From: Paucibacter sp. KCTC 42545
Lineage (GTDB): Bacteria > Pseudomonadota > Gammaproteobacteria > Burkholderiales > Burkholderiaceae_C
Assembly (NCBI RefSeq): GCF_001477625.1
Contig: NZ_CP013692.1
Location: 3,410,001-3,474,000 of the forward strand
Direction of reading: 5' to 3'
Length of the DNA: 64,000 nt
Below the pieces are notes generated by a model. The model was not told the origin of the DNA. It ran no database searches and worked only from the letters and a program-made list of their open reading frames with translations. Both the position numbers and the translations under genes were made by a program. Of this stretch, positions 32,340 through 39,316 are shown in pieces. Position 1 is the stretch's first letter, and each line of letters starts with the position of its first letter.

Positions 32340-32356
32340 AAAATTGACTCTGACCC
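32340..32356. repeat. Right inverted terminus of the RAYT element
   Basis: AAAATTGACTCTGACCC is the exact reverse complement of 31611-31627. It ends 10 bases before the dgt stop codon and lies 14 bases upstream of the transposase ATG. Confidence 0.8.
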
Positions 32357-32366
32357 CAATTATCTT

Positions 32367-33491
32367 TCAGAACAAGGTTTTACCGGTCAAGCGTTGATGT
32401 TCGCGCAGCGCGAAGCGGTCAGTCATGCCGGCGATGTAGTCGGCACAGGCGCGCGGAGCATCAGCGGCGCCGGCAAAGTCGCTGGGCAGTTGCTGGGGAT
32501 CGGAGGAATAGATCCGAAACAGATCGCGCAAGACCTCTTCTGCGCGCAGGCGCGTCGCTTGCACCTGGGGGTGCCGGTAGAGTTCGGCGAACAGAAAGCG
32601 CTTGAGTTGGGTGCTGGCCTGACGCATTTCAGGGCTGAACCGCACAAAAGGCCCGGCCGCACGTACGGCATCGGCGTCGGCTGGCTGGGCTTGGGCCAGG
32701 GCTTGCGCGGTGGCATCGATCAGGTCGTAGACCTGGGCGGACAACATTCGCCGAATGGTTTCAAACAAGAGTCGCTTGCCCTGCAAGCTTGGGTAAGCCG
32801 CCAAGGCCTCGGCCATGAAGCGCTGCACCAAGGGCACCGCCTCCAATTGCTCTAGCGTCAGCAGCCCAGAGCGCACGCCATCATCGATGTCATGCGCGTT
32901 ATAGGCCACTTCGTCGGCCAGATTGCACAACTGCGCTTCCAGGCTCGCCTGGCCGCCATGCACAAAACGGGCGGCCACGCCAGCCGGCTCCCCCGCTTCC
33001 AACTGCAAGGCATTGCGCTTGGAACAATGCTTGAGAATGCCCTCGCGGGTTTCAAAGCAGAGGTTTAGGCCGTCATAGGCCGGATAGCGCTGCTCCAGCT
33101 TGTCCACCACGCGCAAGGACTGCAGATTGTGCTCAAAGCCACCATAGGCTTGCATGCACTCATCCAGCACATCCTGGCCGGCATGCCCGAAAGGCGTGTG
33201 GCCGAGGTCATGCGCCAAGGCGATGGCTTCAATTAAATCCTCATCCAGCCCCAGGCTGCGGCCGACCGAGCGGCCAAGTTGCGCTACTTCCAGCGAATGG
33301 GTCAAGCGTGTCCTGAACAGATCGCCCTCGTGATTGAGGAACACCTGCGTCTTGTAGACCAGGCGCCGGAAGGCGGTGCAGTGGATGATGCGATCGCGAT
33401 CACGCTGGAACTCACTGCGGGTCGGCGCGGGCACTTCGGCATAACGGCGACCCCGGCAGCGGGAAGCATCACTGGCATATCTGGCGAGCAC
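32367..33491 (-). CDS. dgt: dGTPase-like HD phosphohydrolase
   Basis: The protein hydrolyses deoxynucleoside triphosphates to nucleoside and triphosphate. It has 374 residues and the HD-domain metal ligands His65 (RLTHSLEVAQ) and His94-Asp95 (AHDLGHTPFGHAG), with DEVAYNAHDIDDG later. The start is GTG 33491, with AAGGA five bases upstream on the minus strand. The N-terminus resembles homologues, so the gene looks intact. The IS3 element begins only 12 bases upstream of the start, just beyond the ribosome binding site. Its original promoter, probably in the aroK-aroB unit, is now more than 3.8 kb away. Confidence 0.93.
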   Translation of the reverse strand: MLARYASDASRCRGRRYAEVPAPTRSEFQRDRDRIIHCTAFRRLVYKTQVFLNHEGDLFRTRLTHSLEVAQLGRSVGRSLGLDEDLIEAIALAHDLGHTPFGHAGQDVLDECMQAYGGFEHNLQSLRVVDKLEQRYPAYDGLNLCFETREGILKHCSKRNALQLEAGEPAGVAARFVHGGQASLEAQLCNLADEVAYNAHDIDDGVRSGLLTLEQLEAVPLVQRFMAEALAAYPSLQGKRLLFETIRRMLSAQVYDLIDATAQALAQAQPADADAVRAAGPFVRFSPEMRQASTQLKRFLFAELYRHPQVQATRLRAEEVLRDLFRIYSSDPQQLPSDFAGAADAPRACADYIAGMTDRFALREHQRLTGKTLF

Positions 33492-33552
33492 GTTGGTCCT
33501 TGTGACCTGCCCCCTCCCGCCGTACCAGCCATGCGGAAGTCCGGGTTGAAGG

Positions 33553-34431
33553 TTACTTGATCTCGTTGCGTGTAGCCGGTGGCGCCTGGTTCTTGGTGCG
33601 GTGGCGCTGCGCGAACTCGGCCGGCGGTATCCGACCCAGGCTGCTGTGCGGCCTCACCTCGTTGTAGTCCTGCCGCCAGATGGCGATCTCCGAGCGCGCC
33701 TGCGGCAGCGTCTGGAACCAGTGCTCGTTCAAGCACTCGTCGCGGAACTTGCCGTTGAAGCTCTCGATGTAGCCGTTCTGCATGGGCCGCCCTGGCTGGA
33801 TGAGGATGTGCCGCACGTCGTGAGCTTGCGCCCAAGCGATGAAGGCCCGGCAGGTGAACTCCGGCCCGTTGTCGGTTCTCACCGCCGCAGGGTAGCCCCT
33901 GAAGATCGCGGCCCGGTCCAGCAACCGCGTCACGTACTGGCCCGAGATGCCGTAGTCCACGGCGATGTCCACACACTCGTGCGTGAAGTCGTCGGCCACA
34001 GTCAGGCACTTGATACGCCGGCCATTGGCCAGGCTGTCGGAAACGAAGTCCATGCTCCACACCTCATTGACTCGGGTCGGCACGGTGAGCGGCACGCGCT
34101 CGCTGGCTGCCCGTCTGATCTTCTTGCGCTTGCGCACCGCCAACTGCGCCTGGCTGTACAACCGATAGACGCGCTTGTGATTGACGCCTGGGAACTGTGG
34201 GCGCAGCACGTCATGGATGCGGCGATAGCCGAAGCGGCGCCGCACCTGTGCGATCTCGACGATCTTGGCGCTGAGTTGCTGCGTGGCCTCATCGACCACG
34301 GGCGGGTTGCGATAGCTGTCTCTGGAGAGCCCCACCAGGCGGCACGCGCGGCGTTCGGACAGATGGTGCTGGGCAATCATCTGGGTCGCCGCGTCGCGCC
34401 TGACCTGCGGGGCTAGGGCTTTACGCCGAAG
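33553..34431 (-). CDS. IS3-family transposase OrfB (DDE integrase domain)
   Basis: The frame encodes the catalytic half of the transposase. An HTH_21 segment (LSERRACRLVGLSRDSYR) is followed by the rve core with WSMDFVSD, AVRTDNGPEF and YIESFNGKFRDE supplying the D, D and E residues, and then RPHSSLGRIPPAEF. It is probably made as an OrfAB fusion by a -1 slip at GTA-AAG (34424-34419), where AAG can re-pair as AAA and continue as GCC in this frame. I start the feature in that zone. An internal ATG at 34380 could also give a short OrfB. Confidence 0.85.
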   Translation of the reverse strand, partial: LRRKALAPQVRRDAATQMIAQHHLSERRACRLVGLSRDSYRNPPVVDEATQQLSAKIVEIAQVRRRFGYRRIHDVLRPQFPGVNHKRVYRLYSQAQLAVRKRKKIRRAASERVPLTVPTRVNEVWSMDFVSDSLANGRRIKCLTVADDFTHECVDIAVDYGISGQYVTRLLDRAAIFRGYPAAVRTDNGPEFTCRAFIAWAQAHDVRHILIQPGRPMQNGYIESFNGKFRDECLNEHWFQTLPQARSEIAIWRQDYNEVRPHSSLGRIPPAEFAQRHRTKNQAPPATRNEIK

Positions 34432-34688
34432 ACGTCCTTGAGCGCGTGGATGTCCAGGTGGGCCTCTGCCAGCAGGCGCTTGAGCTTGGCGTTCTCGCCT
34501 TCGAGCTCGCGCAGTCGCTTGGCATCCGTGGCCTGCATGCCGCCGTACTTGGCCCGCCACTTGTAGAACGTGGCGTCGCTGAAGCCGCCTTGCCGGCACA
34601 GCTCCTTGATCGGCATGCCGGCCTCGGCCTGCTTCAGGAACCCAATGATTTGTTCCTCAGTAAATCTGCTCTTCTTCATGTCCATCAT
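34413..34688 (-). CDS. IS3-family OrfA (DNA-binding subunit)
   Basis: This 91-residue protein has an N-terminal helix-turn-helix (KKSRFTEEQIIGFLKQAEAG, then LCRQGGFSDATFYKWRAKYGG) and a leucine-zipper-like helix (LRELEGENAKLKRLLAEAHL). Together these are typical of IS407/IS1222-type OrfA. Start may be ATG 34688 or 34679. It stops at 34413, just after the slip site used to reach orfB. Confidence 0.9.
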   Translation of the reverse strand: MMDMKKSRFTEEQIIGFLKQAEAGMPIKELCRQGGFSDATFYKWRAKYGGMQATDAKRLRELEGENAKLKRLLAEAHLDIHALKDVFGVKP

Positions 34689-34747
34689 TCTCCTGGTTGA
34701 TGGACTTCCTCTCCATTACGCTGGTACGGCTGGGAGGGTGCAGGTCA

Positions 34748-34858
34748 CTTGCTTGATCTATCCATCAGTCAGTCGACGATCGATTATTCGACCGTTCATT
34801 CGGTCGGTTGATCCGCCTTCAACAAGCCAGGCCTATCTTGCTGTCTGCCTGGCCAGCC
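34748..34858. other. Native aroB-dgt spacer remnant between two insertion sequences
   Basis: These 111 bases are left of the original spacer. No gene is present. CGACCG at 34789-34794 and CGGTCG at 34801-34806 form a perfect stem around TTCATT. Joining 33492-33502, 34752-34851 and 37518-37537 rebuilds a native spacer of about 131 bases. Confidence 0.7.
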
Positions 34859-34863
34859 TGCGG

Positions 34864-34930
34864 ATTTCAGCGATCCCGGACAGTCATTTCAGCGTGATGG
34901 CGGACAGCGTTTCAAACTGATCGCGGACAG
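34864..34930. repeat. Left-end IS21 transposase-site repeats (three units)
   Basis: ATTTCAG or TTTCAAA occurs at 34864, 34886 and 34910, each followed after about 8 bases by GGACAG (34878, 34902, 34925). The spacing of about 22 bases is regular. Confidence 0.8.
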
Positions 34931-35030
34931 TTTGGGTGCGCGCAAGTGCCTGGGTTGATGGTAGCTCAGGTGTCCGCGATCAGCCTGAATTGGGCTGGCC
35001 CGGACGGTTCTGCGGTGGTTGGTTTGGTGC

Positions 35031-35768
35031 TCATACCGAGTCCTGTTTCTTGCGCAGCGACTCGCCCTTGAGCGCGATCTTTTGTGCCGAATGGACGATC
35101 CGGTCCAAGATGGCATCGGCCAATGTCGGGTCATCCAACCATTGGTGCCAGTTTGAGACGGGTAGCTGACTGGTGATGAGCGTCGAGCGGCTGCCGACCC
35201 GGTCGTCGAGCAACTCCAGCAGGTCGTTACGGTCGGCCGCCGTGACCGGTGCAATCGCAAAGTCATCGATGACCAGCAGGTCAATGCGCGCCAGTTGTGC
35301 CAGGCGCCGGCCGAAGGAGCCGTCGCCGTGGGCCACCCGCAGCTCTTCCAGCAGCCTCGGCGCCCGCGTGTACAACACCGCGAATCCCTGGCGTGCCGCC
35401 TGCTGGGCCAGCGCGCATGCGAGCCAGGTCTTGCCGCAACCCGTGGCCCCGGTGAGCAACACGTTGTGGCCGTGGCGCAGCCAGTCGCAGCCCGCCAGTT
35501 GGGTGATGAGGCTGCGATCCAGCCCGCGCGAGCCTCGCCAGTTGATGTCCTCGATGCAGGCGCTGCTGACCTTGAGCTTGGCCGCCTTGAGCAGCCGGGC
35601 CAGGCGTTTGCCGTCGCGCCAATCGACCTCGCGTTGCACCAGCATGGCCAGCCGCTCCTCGAAGGACAGCTCGGCCGCTGCCGTGCGGGTGGCGCCATCG
35701 GTAAGCGCCTGCACCATGCCGTCTAGGCGCAGGCTGCGCAGTTGATCCAGGGTGTGTTCGTTGAGCAA
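35031..35768 (-). CDS. istB: IS21 helper ATPase IstB
   Basis: This is a 245-residue AAA+ ATPase that assists IstA in target selection. Walker A GATGCGKT is at residues 107-114 and Walker B is LLVIDDFAI. The C-terminal [23 protein letters not shown] is the IstB signature. The start is TTG 35768 with a strong AAGGAG about eight bases upstream, and the protein then begins with the usual MLNEHTL. It lies 23 bases after istA. Confidence 0.93.
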   Translation of the reverse strand: MLNEHTLDQLRSLRLDGMVQALTDGATRTAAAELSFEERLAMLVQREVDWRDGKRLARLLKAAKLKVSSACIEDINWRGSRGLDRSLITQLAGCDWLRHGHNVLLTGATGCGKTWLACALAQQAARQGFAVLYTRAPRLLEELRVAHGDGSFGRRLAQLARIDLLVIDDFAIAPVTAADRNDLLELLDDRVGSRSTLITSQLPVSNWHQWLDDPTLADAILDRIVHSAQKIALKGESLRKKQDSV

Positions 35769-35791
35769 GAGCTTCTCCTTCTTCAGTGGGG

Positions 35792-37342
35792 TCAGTGGTA
35801 GTAATCGGGGCCGCGCACGTTGTCATGCAGCGGGAGTGCGGCCTGCGTGGCTTGGGCCGGCGCGGCTTGCCGGTCCAAGCCGGTGGCCAGGATCGACTTG
35901 ACGCTTTGGTAGGTCGGCGAGCGAATCGACATGGCGCGAACGCAGGCCGCTTCCAGCCGCTCGTGGCCGAACTGGCGCGCCAGGCTTTGCAGGCCGAGGC
36001 AGGAGCGGTAGCCTTGCTCGGGGTGCGGCCGGTGTTCCATCTGCCAGCGCACCACGGCGGCTGTGGCCACGCCGATGTGCTCACCCCAAGCGATGAGCTT
36101 GGCTGGGGTCCACTCTCGGTGCGCCCGGTGGGAGGCCGGCATGTGCTCGGGCGCCGTCGTGTGCGCCCCGCGCCGGACGCTGTAGGCGTGCACGGCCACG
36201 CGTTGCTGGCCCGCCAGAATCTCCACCGTGGTCGAAGTGATGCGCAACTCGACCTGCTCGCGCACCAGCCGGTGCGGCACGCTGTAGTAATGGCCATCGA
36301 GTTCAACGTGATAGTCAATATTGACCCGGGCGCGCTTGAAGCGGGCGATGGGCATGCGCGCTGCCGGCAGGGGTTTGAGCAGCGGCCGATCCAAGGCCGC
36401 GAAGGCGCTGGCCCGACAGCCGGGTAGCTTCTTGAACGGCCGAGCGTTCAGGTCCACCAGCAACTCCCGGACAGCGGCGTTGAGCTCAGCCAGGGTGAAG
36501 AAGCGCCGGTGCCGCAGCCGCGCCAGAATCCAACGCTCGACGATTTGCACGCCGACCTCCACCTTGGGCTTGTCGCGGGGATGAGCAGGACGCGCGGGCA
36601 GCATCGCCACGTCGTAGTGGTCGCAGAACTCTTCGACCAGACGGCTAGGCGTGGCCTCGTAGCGGTCGGGCCGGGCGATCAGGGCGCGCGCCTGATCCGG
36701 CACGATCAGCCGGGGCACGCCACCCATGAACTCCAGCGCATCCATGATGGCGCCGACCCAGTCGGCTGCTGTCTGTGTCGGCGTGGCGCAGGCGAAGGTG
36801 TAGTTCGAGGCGCCGAGGACGGCCACGAAGATCTGCGCTTGCCGGATCTCGCCGGTGGCAGCGTCCACCAAGGGCACAGTCTGGCCGGCGTAGTCAATGA
36901 ACAGGCGCTCGCCGGCCGGGTGGACCTGGCGCATCGAGCGCTTGAGGCCGGTGACCCAGGCGCGGTACTTCACGCAGAAGCTGGTGTACTTGTAGGCTTG
37001 CGAGCCGGCGTCGGTCAGACCGCGCTGGTACTCCTCCCAGAGCAATTGCAAGGTGACGCCGGGGCGCTTGAGTTCCTGGTGGACGAGGGCGAAGTCGGGC
37101 TCAAGCTGGGTGCTGGACCGAGGCACAGCGGGGCCGTACAAGCGAGCCTCCAAGGCGGCATCGTCCAGCGTCTGGGCGGCGGCCCAGTCCACACCGGCGG
37201 CGCGGGCCTTCATAACGACGCTATTGACGGTCGACTTGGCGATGCCAAGCACGCGCGAACACTCGCGCATGCTCAGGCCAGATTCAAGGTGAAGTCGAAG
37301 GGTTTGTCGAAGTTGGCGCATGTGAATCCTGGGAGTGGGCAT
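35792..37342 (-). CDS. istA: IS21 transposase IstA
   Basis: This 516-residue DDE transposase has an N-terminal helix-turn-helix ([20 protein letters not shown]). The rve core has [13 protein letters not shown] (first Asp), [13 protein letters not shown] (second Asp) and [15 protein letters not shown] (Glu). The C-terminal region is the basic Mu-type domain. A hairpin lies directly before its start codon. It is intact and probably active. Confidence 0.93.
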   Translation of the reverse strand: MPTPRIHMRQLRQTLRLHLESGLSMRECSRVLGIAKSTVNSVVMKARAAGVDWAAAQTLDDAALEARLYGPAVPRSSTQLEPDFALVHQELKRPGVTLQLLWEEYQRGLTDAGSQAYKYTSFCVKYRAWVTGLKRSMRQVHPAGERLFIDYAGQTVPLVDAATGEIRQAQIFVAVLGASNYTFACATPTQTAADWVGAIMDALEFMGGVPRLIVPDQARALIARPDRYEATPSRLVEEFCDHYDVAMLPARPAHPRDKPKVEVGVQIVERWILARLRHRRFFTLAELNAAVRELLVDLNARPFKKLPGCRASAFAALDRPLLKPLPAARMPIARFKRARVNIDYHVELDGHYYSVPHRLVREQVELRITSTTVEILAGQQRVAVHAYSVRRGAHTTAPEHMPASHRAHREWTPAKLIAWGEHIGVATAAVVRWQMEHRPHPEQGYRSCLGLQSLARQFGHERLEAACVRAMSIRSPTYQSVKSILATGLDRQAAPAQATQAALPLHDNVRGPDYYH

Positions 37343-37346
37343 GACG

Positions 37347-37362
37347 GACCGAAAAATCGGTC
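37347..37362 (-). other. Hairpin just before the istA start codon
   Basis: GACCGA (37347-37352) and TCGGTC (37357-37362) pair perfectly around four bases, ending five bases before the istA ATG on the minus strand. It could limit istA translation from transcripts entering the element. Confidence 0.4.
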
Positions 37363-37401
37363 AGCATGCCTACGGCTCAGGTCACTTGCGCGCGCCAGGG
37401 G

Positions 37402-37515
37402 TGTCCGGGATCAGTTTGAAACGCTGTCCGCGATCAGCCTGAAATGGTGTCCGCCTTCGTCTGAAACGCTGTCCGCGTTCCGCTGAAATGGGTGGCCGGG
37501 ATGGGCTGAAATACG
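37402..37515. repeat. Right-end IS21 transposase-site repeats (five units)
   Basis: Five inverted copies of the same unit as at the left end run from 37402 to 37515, each a TGTCC-type box followed by CTGAAA or TTGAAA. The outermost copy has GGCC in place of GTCC. Confidence 0.8.
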
Positions 37516-37537
37516 CAGCCAGCCTATTCGCACACGC

Positions 37538-38659
37538 TCAGGCGCAATGGCTGCGGATGACTTCAGCCACCACGGCATCAGGCGCCGCACGCATCACCGC
37601 ACTGCCCAAGCTGTCGATCAACACAAAGCGGATCTCGCCGCCTTCCGCCTTTTTATCGACACGCATCAAATCGAGGTAGCGTTCAACACCTAAGTCCGGC
37701 GCAACCACCGGCAAACCTGCGCGCTCGATCAGCCGGCGCATGCGCGGCAGAAACTCAGCAGGCATCAAACCCAGGCGCACCGACAGATCTGAAGCCATGA
37801 CCATGCCGCAGCCCACCGCCTCGCCGTGCAACCAGGCGCCATAACCCATGCCAGTTTCGATGGCGTGGCCGAAGGTGTGGCCGAAATTCAGAATCGCGCG
37901 CAAGCCCTGCTCGCGCTCGTCTTGCCCCACCACCCAGGCCTTGATTTCGCAGCAGCGCTTCACGGCATAGGCCAGTGCCGCCTTGTCACGCGCCAGCAAG
38001 GCCTCGATGTTGTCTTCGATCCATTGCAAGAAGGCCGCGTCAGCAATCGGGCCGTATTTGATGACCTCGGCCAAGCCGGCAGAAAGCTCACGCTGCGGCA
38101 AGCTGTCCAGGCTATCGAGGTCGGCAATGACGCGCTGAGGCTGGTAGAACGCGCCGATCATGTTCTTGCCCAGCGGATGATTGATAGCGGTCTTGCCGCC
38201 CACCGAGGAATCCACCTGGGCCAGCAAGGTGGTGGGCACCTGCACAAATGGCACGCCGCGCATATAGACCGCCGCAGCAAAGCCGGTCATATCGCCGATC
38301 ACGCCGCCGCCCAAGGCGAACAGCACGGTTTTGCGGTCGCAAGCTTTGGCCAAGAGGCAATCAAAAATGTGGTTCAGCGAGTCCCATGTCTTGAAGGCCT
38401 CGCCGTCCGGCAAGATGACTTTTTCCACCCGCGCGTAGTGGCGCAACAAGCGCGCTTCTAGCTTCGGAAGAAAGAGCGGGGCCACCGTCTCGTTGCTGAC
38501 GATCACGGCTGTCGTCGCGCGTGGCAAGTCTTGCCAACTGCTTTCGCTGGCCAACAAGCCAGGGCCGATCAGGATGTCGTAGGCTTCATGCGCCAGTTGG
38601 ATGCCAACACATTGCGTGGGAGGATTGATGAGGCTTGCGTGTGGGTTTGCGACAGTCAT
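37538..38659 (-). CDS. aroB: 3-Dehydroquinate synthase
   Basis: AroB converts DAHP to 3-dehydroquinate, the second shikimate-pathway step, using NAD+ and a divalent metal. It has 373 residues and the family motifs: nucleotide-binding [35 protein letters not shown], and the metal ligands in the region from [12 protein letters not shown] (Glu) to [12 protein letters not shown] (His) and WLHGEAVG (His). ATG 38659 lies 48 bases after aroK. The IS21 insertion begins 20 bases after its stop, cutting it off from dgt. Confidence 0.96.
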   Translation of the reverse strand: MTVANPHASLINPPTQCVGIQLAHEAYDILIGPGLLASESSWQDLPRATTAVIVSNETVAPLFLPKLEARLLRHYARVEKVILPDGEAFKTWDSLNHIFDCLLAKACDRKTVLFALGGGVIGDMTGFAAAVYMRGVPFVQVPTTLLAQVDSSVGGKTAINHPLGKNMIGAFYQPQRVIADLDSLDSLPQRELSAGLAEVIKYGPIADAAFLQWIEDNIEALLARDKAALAYAVKRCCEIKAWVVGQDEREQGLRAILNFGHTFGHAIETGMGYGAWLHGEAVGCGMVMASDLSVRLGLMPAEFLPRMRRLIERAGLPVVAPDLGVERYLDLMRVDKKAEGGEIRFVLIDSLGSAVMRAAPDAVVAEVIRSHCA

Positions 38660-38707
38660 GCCCCAAGTGTACGGGGCTGACGATGCAGCGATGAGCTGCC
38701 GGCCGCT

Positions 38708-39298
38708 TCAGCCGCGCTCAGCTTCGTTGAGCTGCACCAAGCTGCGCTCGGCCCCGACTGTGGCAGCCACCCGACTCGGGTCCACGACACCGGCCAACTC
38801 CAGCTGCATCAAGGCCATATTGACCAAGCCGTTAACGGTGGGGCGCCCGGTCTCCAGCACGAAGTGGGCGCAGCGCCGATACAGCGGGTTGCGCGCCGCA
38901 TAGAGCTCGCGCAGCTTTTGCAGCGGGTCGCGAACCTGCAGCAGCGGGCGCTGGGTGTCATGCCGCAAACGCCGAAACAACTCCTCCGGCGTGGAACGCA
39001 GATAAAGCACGGTTGAATGCTTGTGCAGCAGATCGCGATTCGCTTCACGCAGCACCGCACCACCGCCAGTCGCCAAAACAAACTCGTCTGTGCGAGCAAG
39101 CAAAGCGGCAATCACCTCGTCCTCGATATCCCGAAAAGGCGCCTCGCCCTCGCGATCAAAAAAGGCGCGAATCGTCTCGCCCAAGCGGGCTTCGATTTCG
39201 GTATCGGAATCGACAAATGGCACGCCAAGCTGGCGCGCCATTTGTCGCCCGACAGTGGATTTACCACTGCCGGGCATGCCGACGAGGGAGATGATCAA
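38708..39298 (-). CDS. aroK: Shikimate kinase
   Basis: AroK phosphorylates shikimate with ATP. It has 196 residues with P-loop GMPGSGKS (residues 7-14), the shikimate-binding [15 protein letters not shown] and the GGGAVLR loop, and the Arg lid near TQRPLLQV. It is slightly longer than E. coli AroK at the C-terminus. It starts 18 bases after the stop of the Ig-like lipoprotein gene, in the usual pilQ-aroK-aroB neighbourhood. Confidence 0.95.
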   Translation of the reverse strand: MIISLVGMPGSGKSTVGRQMARQLGVPFVDSDTEIEARLGETIRAFFDREGEAPFRDIEDEVIAALLARTDEFVLATGGGAVLREANRDLLHKHSTVLYLRSTPEELFRRLRHDTQRPLLQVRDPLQKLRELYAARNPLYRRCAHFVLETGRPTVNGLVNMALMQLELAGVVDPSRVAATVGAERSLVQLNEAERG

Positions 39299-39316
39299 GC
39301 CAGCGTTTCCAGCAAT

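Larger units (their letters stand above)
31560..32356. mobile_element. RAYT element with inverted termini and REP-like unit
   Basis: A Y1 REP-associated transposase gene is framed by a perfect 17-bp inverted repeat: GGGTCAGAGTCAATTTT at 31611-31627 and its complement at 32340-32356. A variant direct copy (GGGGTCAGAGTCGATTT) lies at 31560-31576. It sits between dgt and gltB, genes usually adjacent in this order. Such units are normally domesticated and do not form classical insertion sequences with target duplications; I found no duplication here. Confidence 0.75.
33503..34747 (-). mobile_element. Complete IS3-family insertion sequence (IS407-like)
   Basis: The element is 1245 bp. Its ends are inverted repeats of about 27-28 bp, both beginning TGACCTGC and running to CCGTACCAGC, with one mismatch and one indel (33503-33529 and 34720-34747). 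Flanking CTTG at 33499-33502 and 34748-34751 is a 4-bp target duplication, as expected for the IS407 group. It carries orfA and orfB in overlapping frames. Intact ends and genes suggest recent insertion. Confidence 0.93.
34859..37517 (-). mobile_element. Complete IS21-family insertion sequence
   Basis: The element is 2659 bp and carries istA and istB. Its termini begin TGCG-N-ATTTCAGC and are inverted at 34859 and 37517. Flanking GCCAGCC at 34852-34858 and 37518-37524 is a perfect 7-bp target duplication, within the range for this family. Multiple sub-terminal repeats (three left, five right) are typical IS21 transposase sites. It inserted 20 bases downstream of the aroB stop. Confidence 0.94.

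Noticed and set aside
32367..33491. dgt truncated by the IS3 insertion
   Set aside because: The GTG start has its ribosome site and the N-terminus resembles homologues, so the coding region looks complete.
33553..34688. IS3 transposase broken by a frameshift
   Set aside because: The orfA/orfB overlap in the -1 frame with an A-AAG slip site is the normal programmed arrangement of this family.
34859..37517. Regular repeats at the IS21 ends as a possible CRISPR array
   Set aside because: There are only three and five imperfect units, inverted at the two ends of a transposon with istA/istB, which is the normal IS21 terminus.
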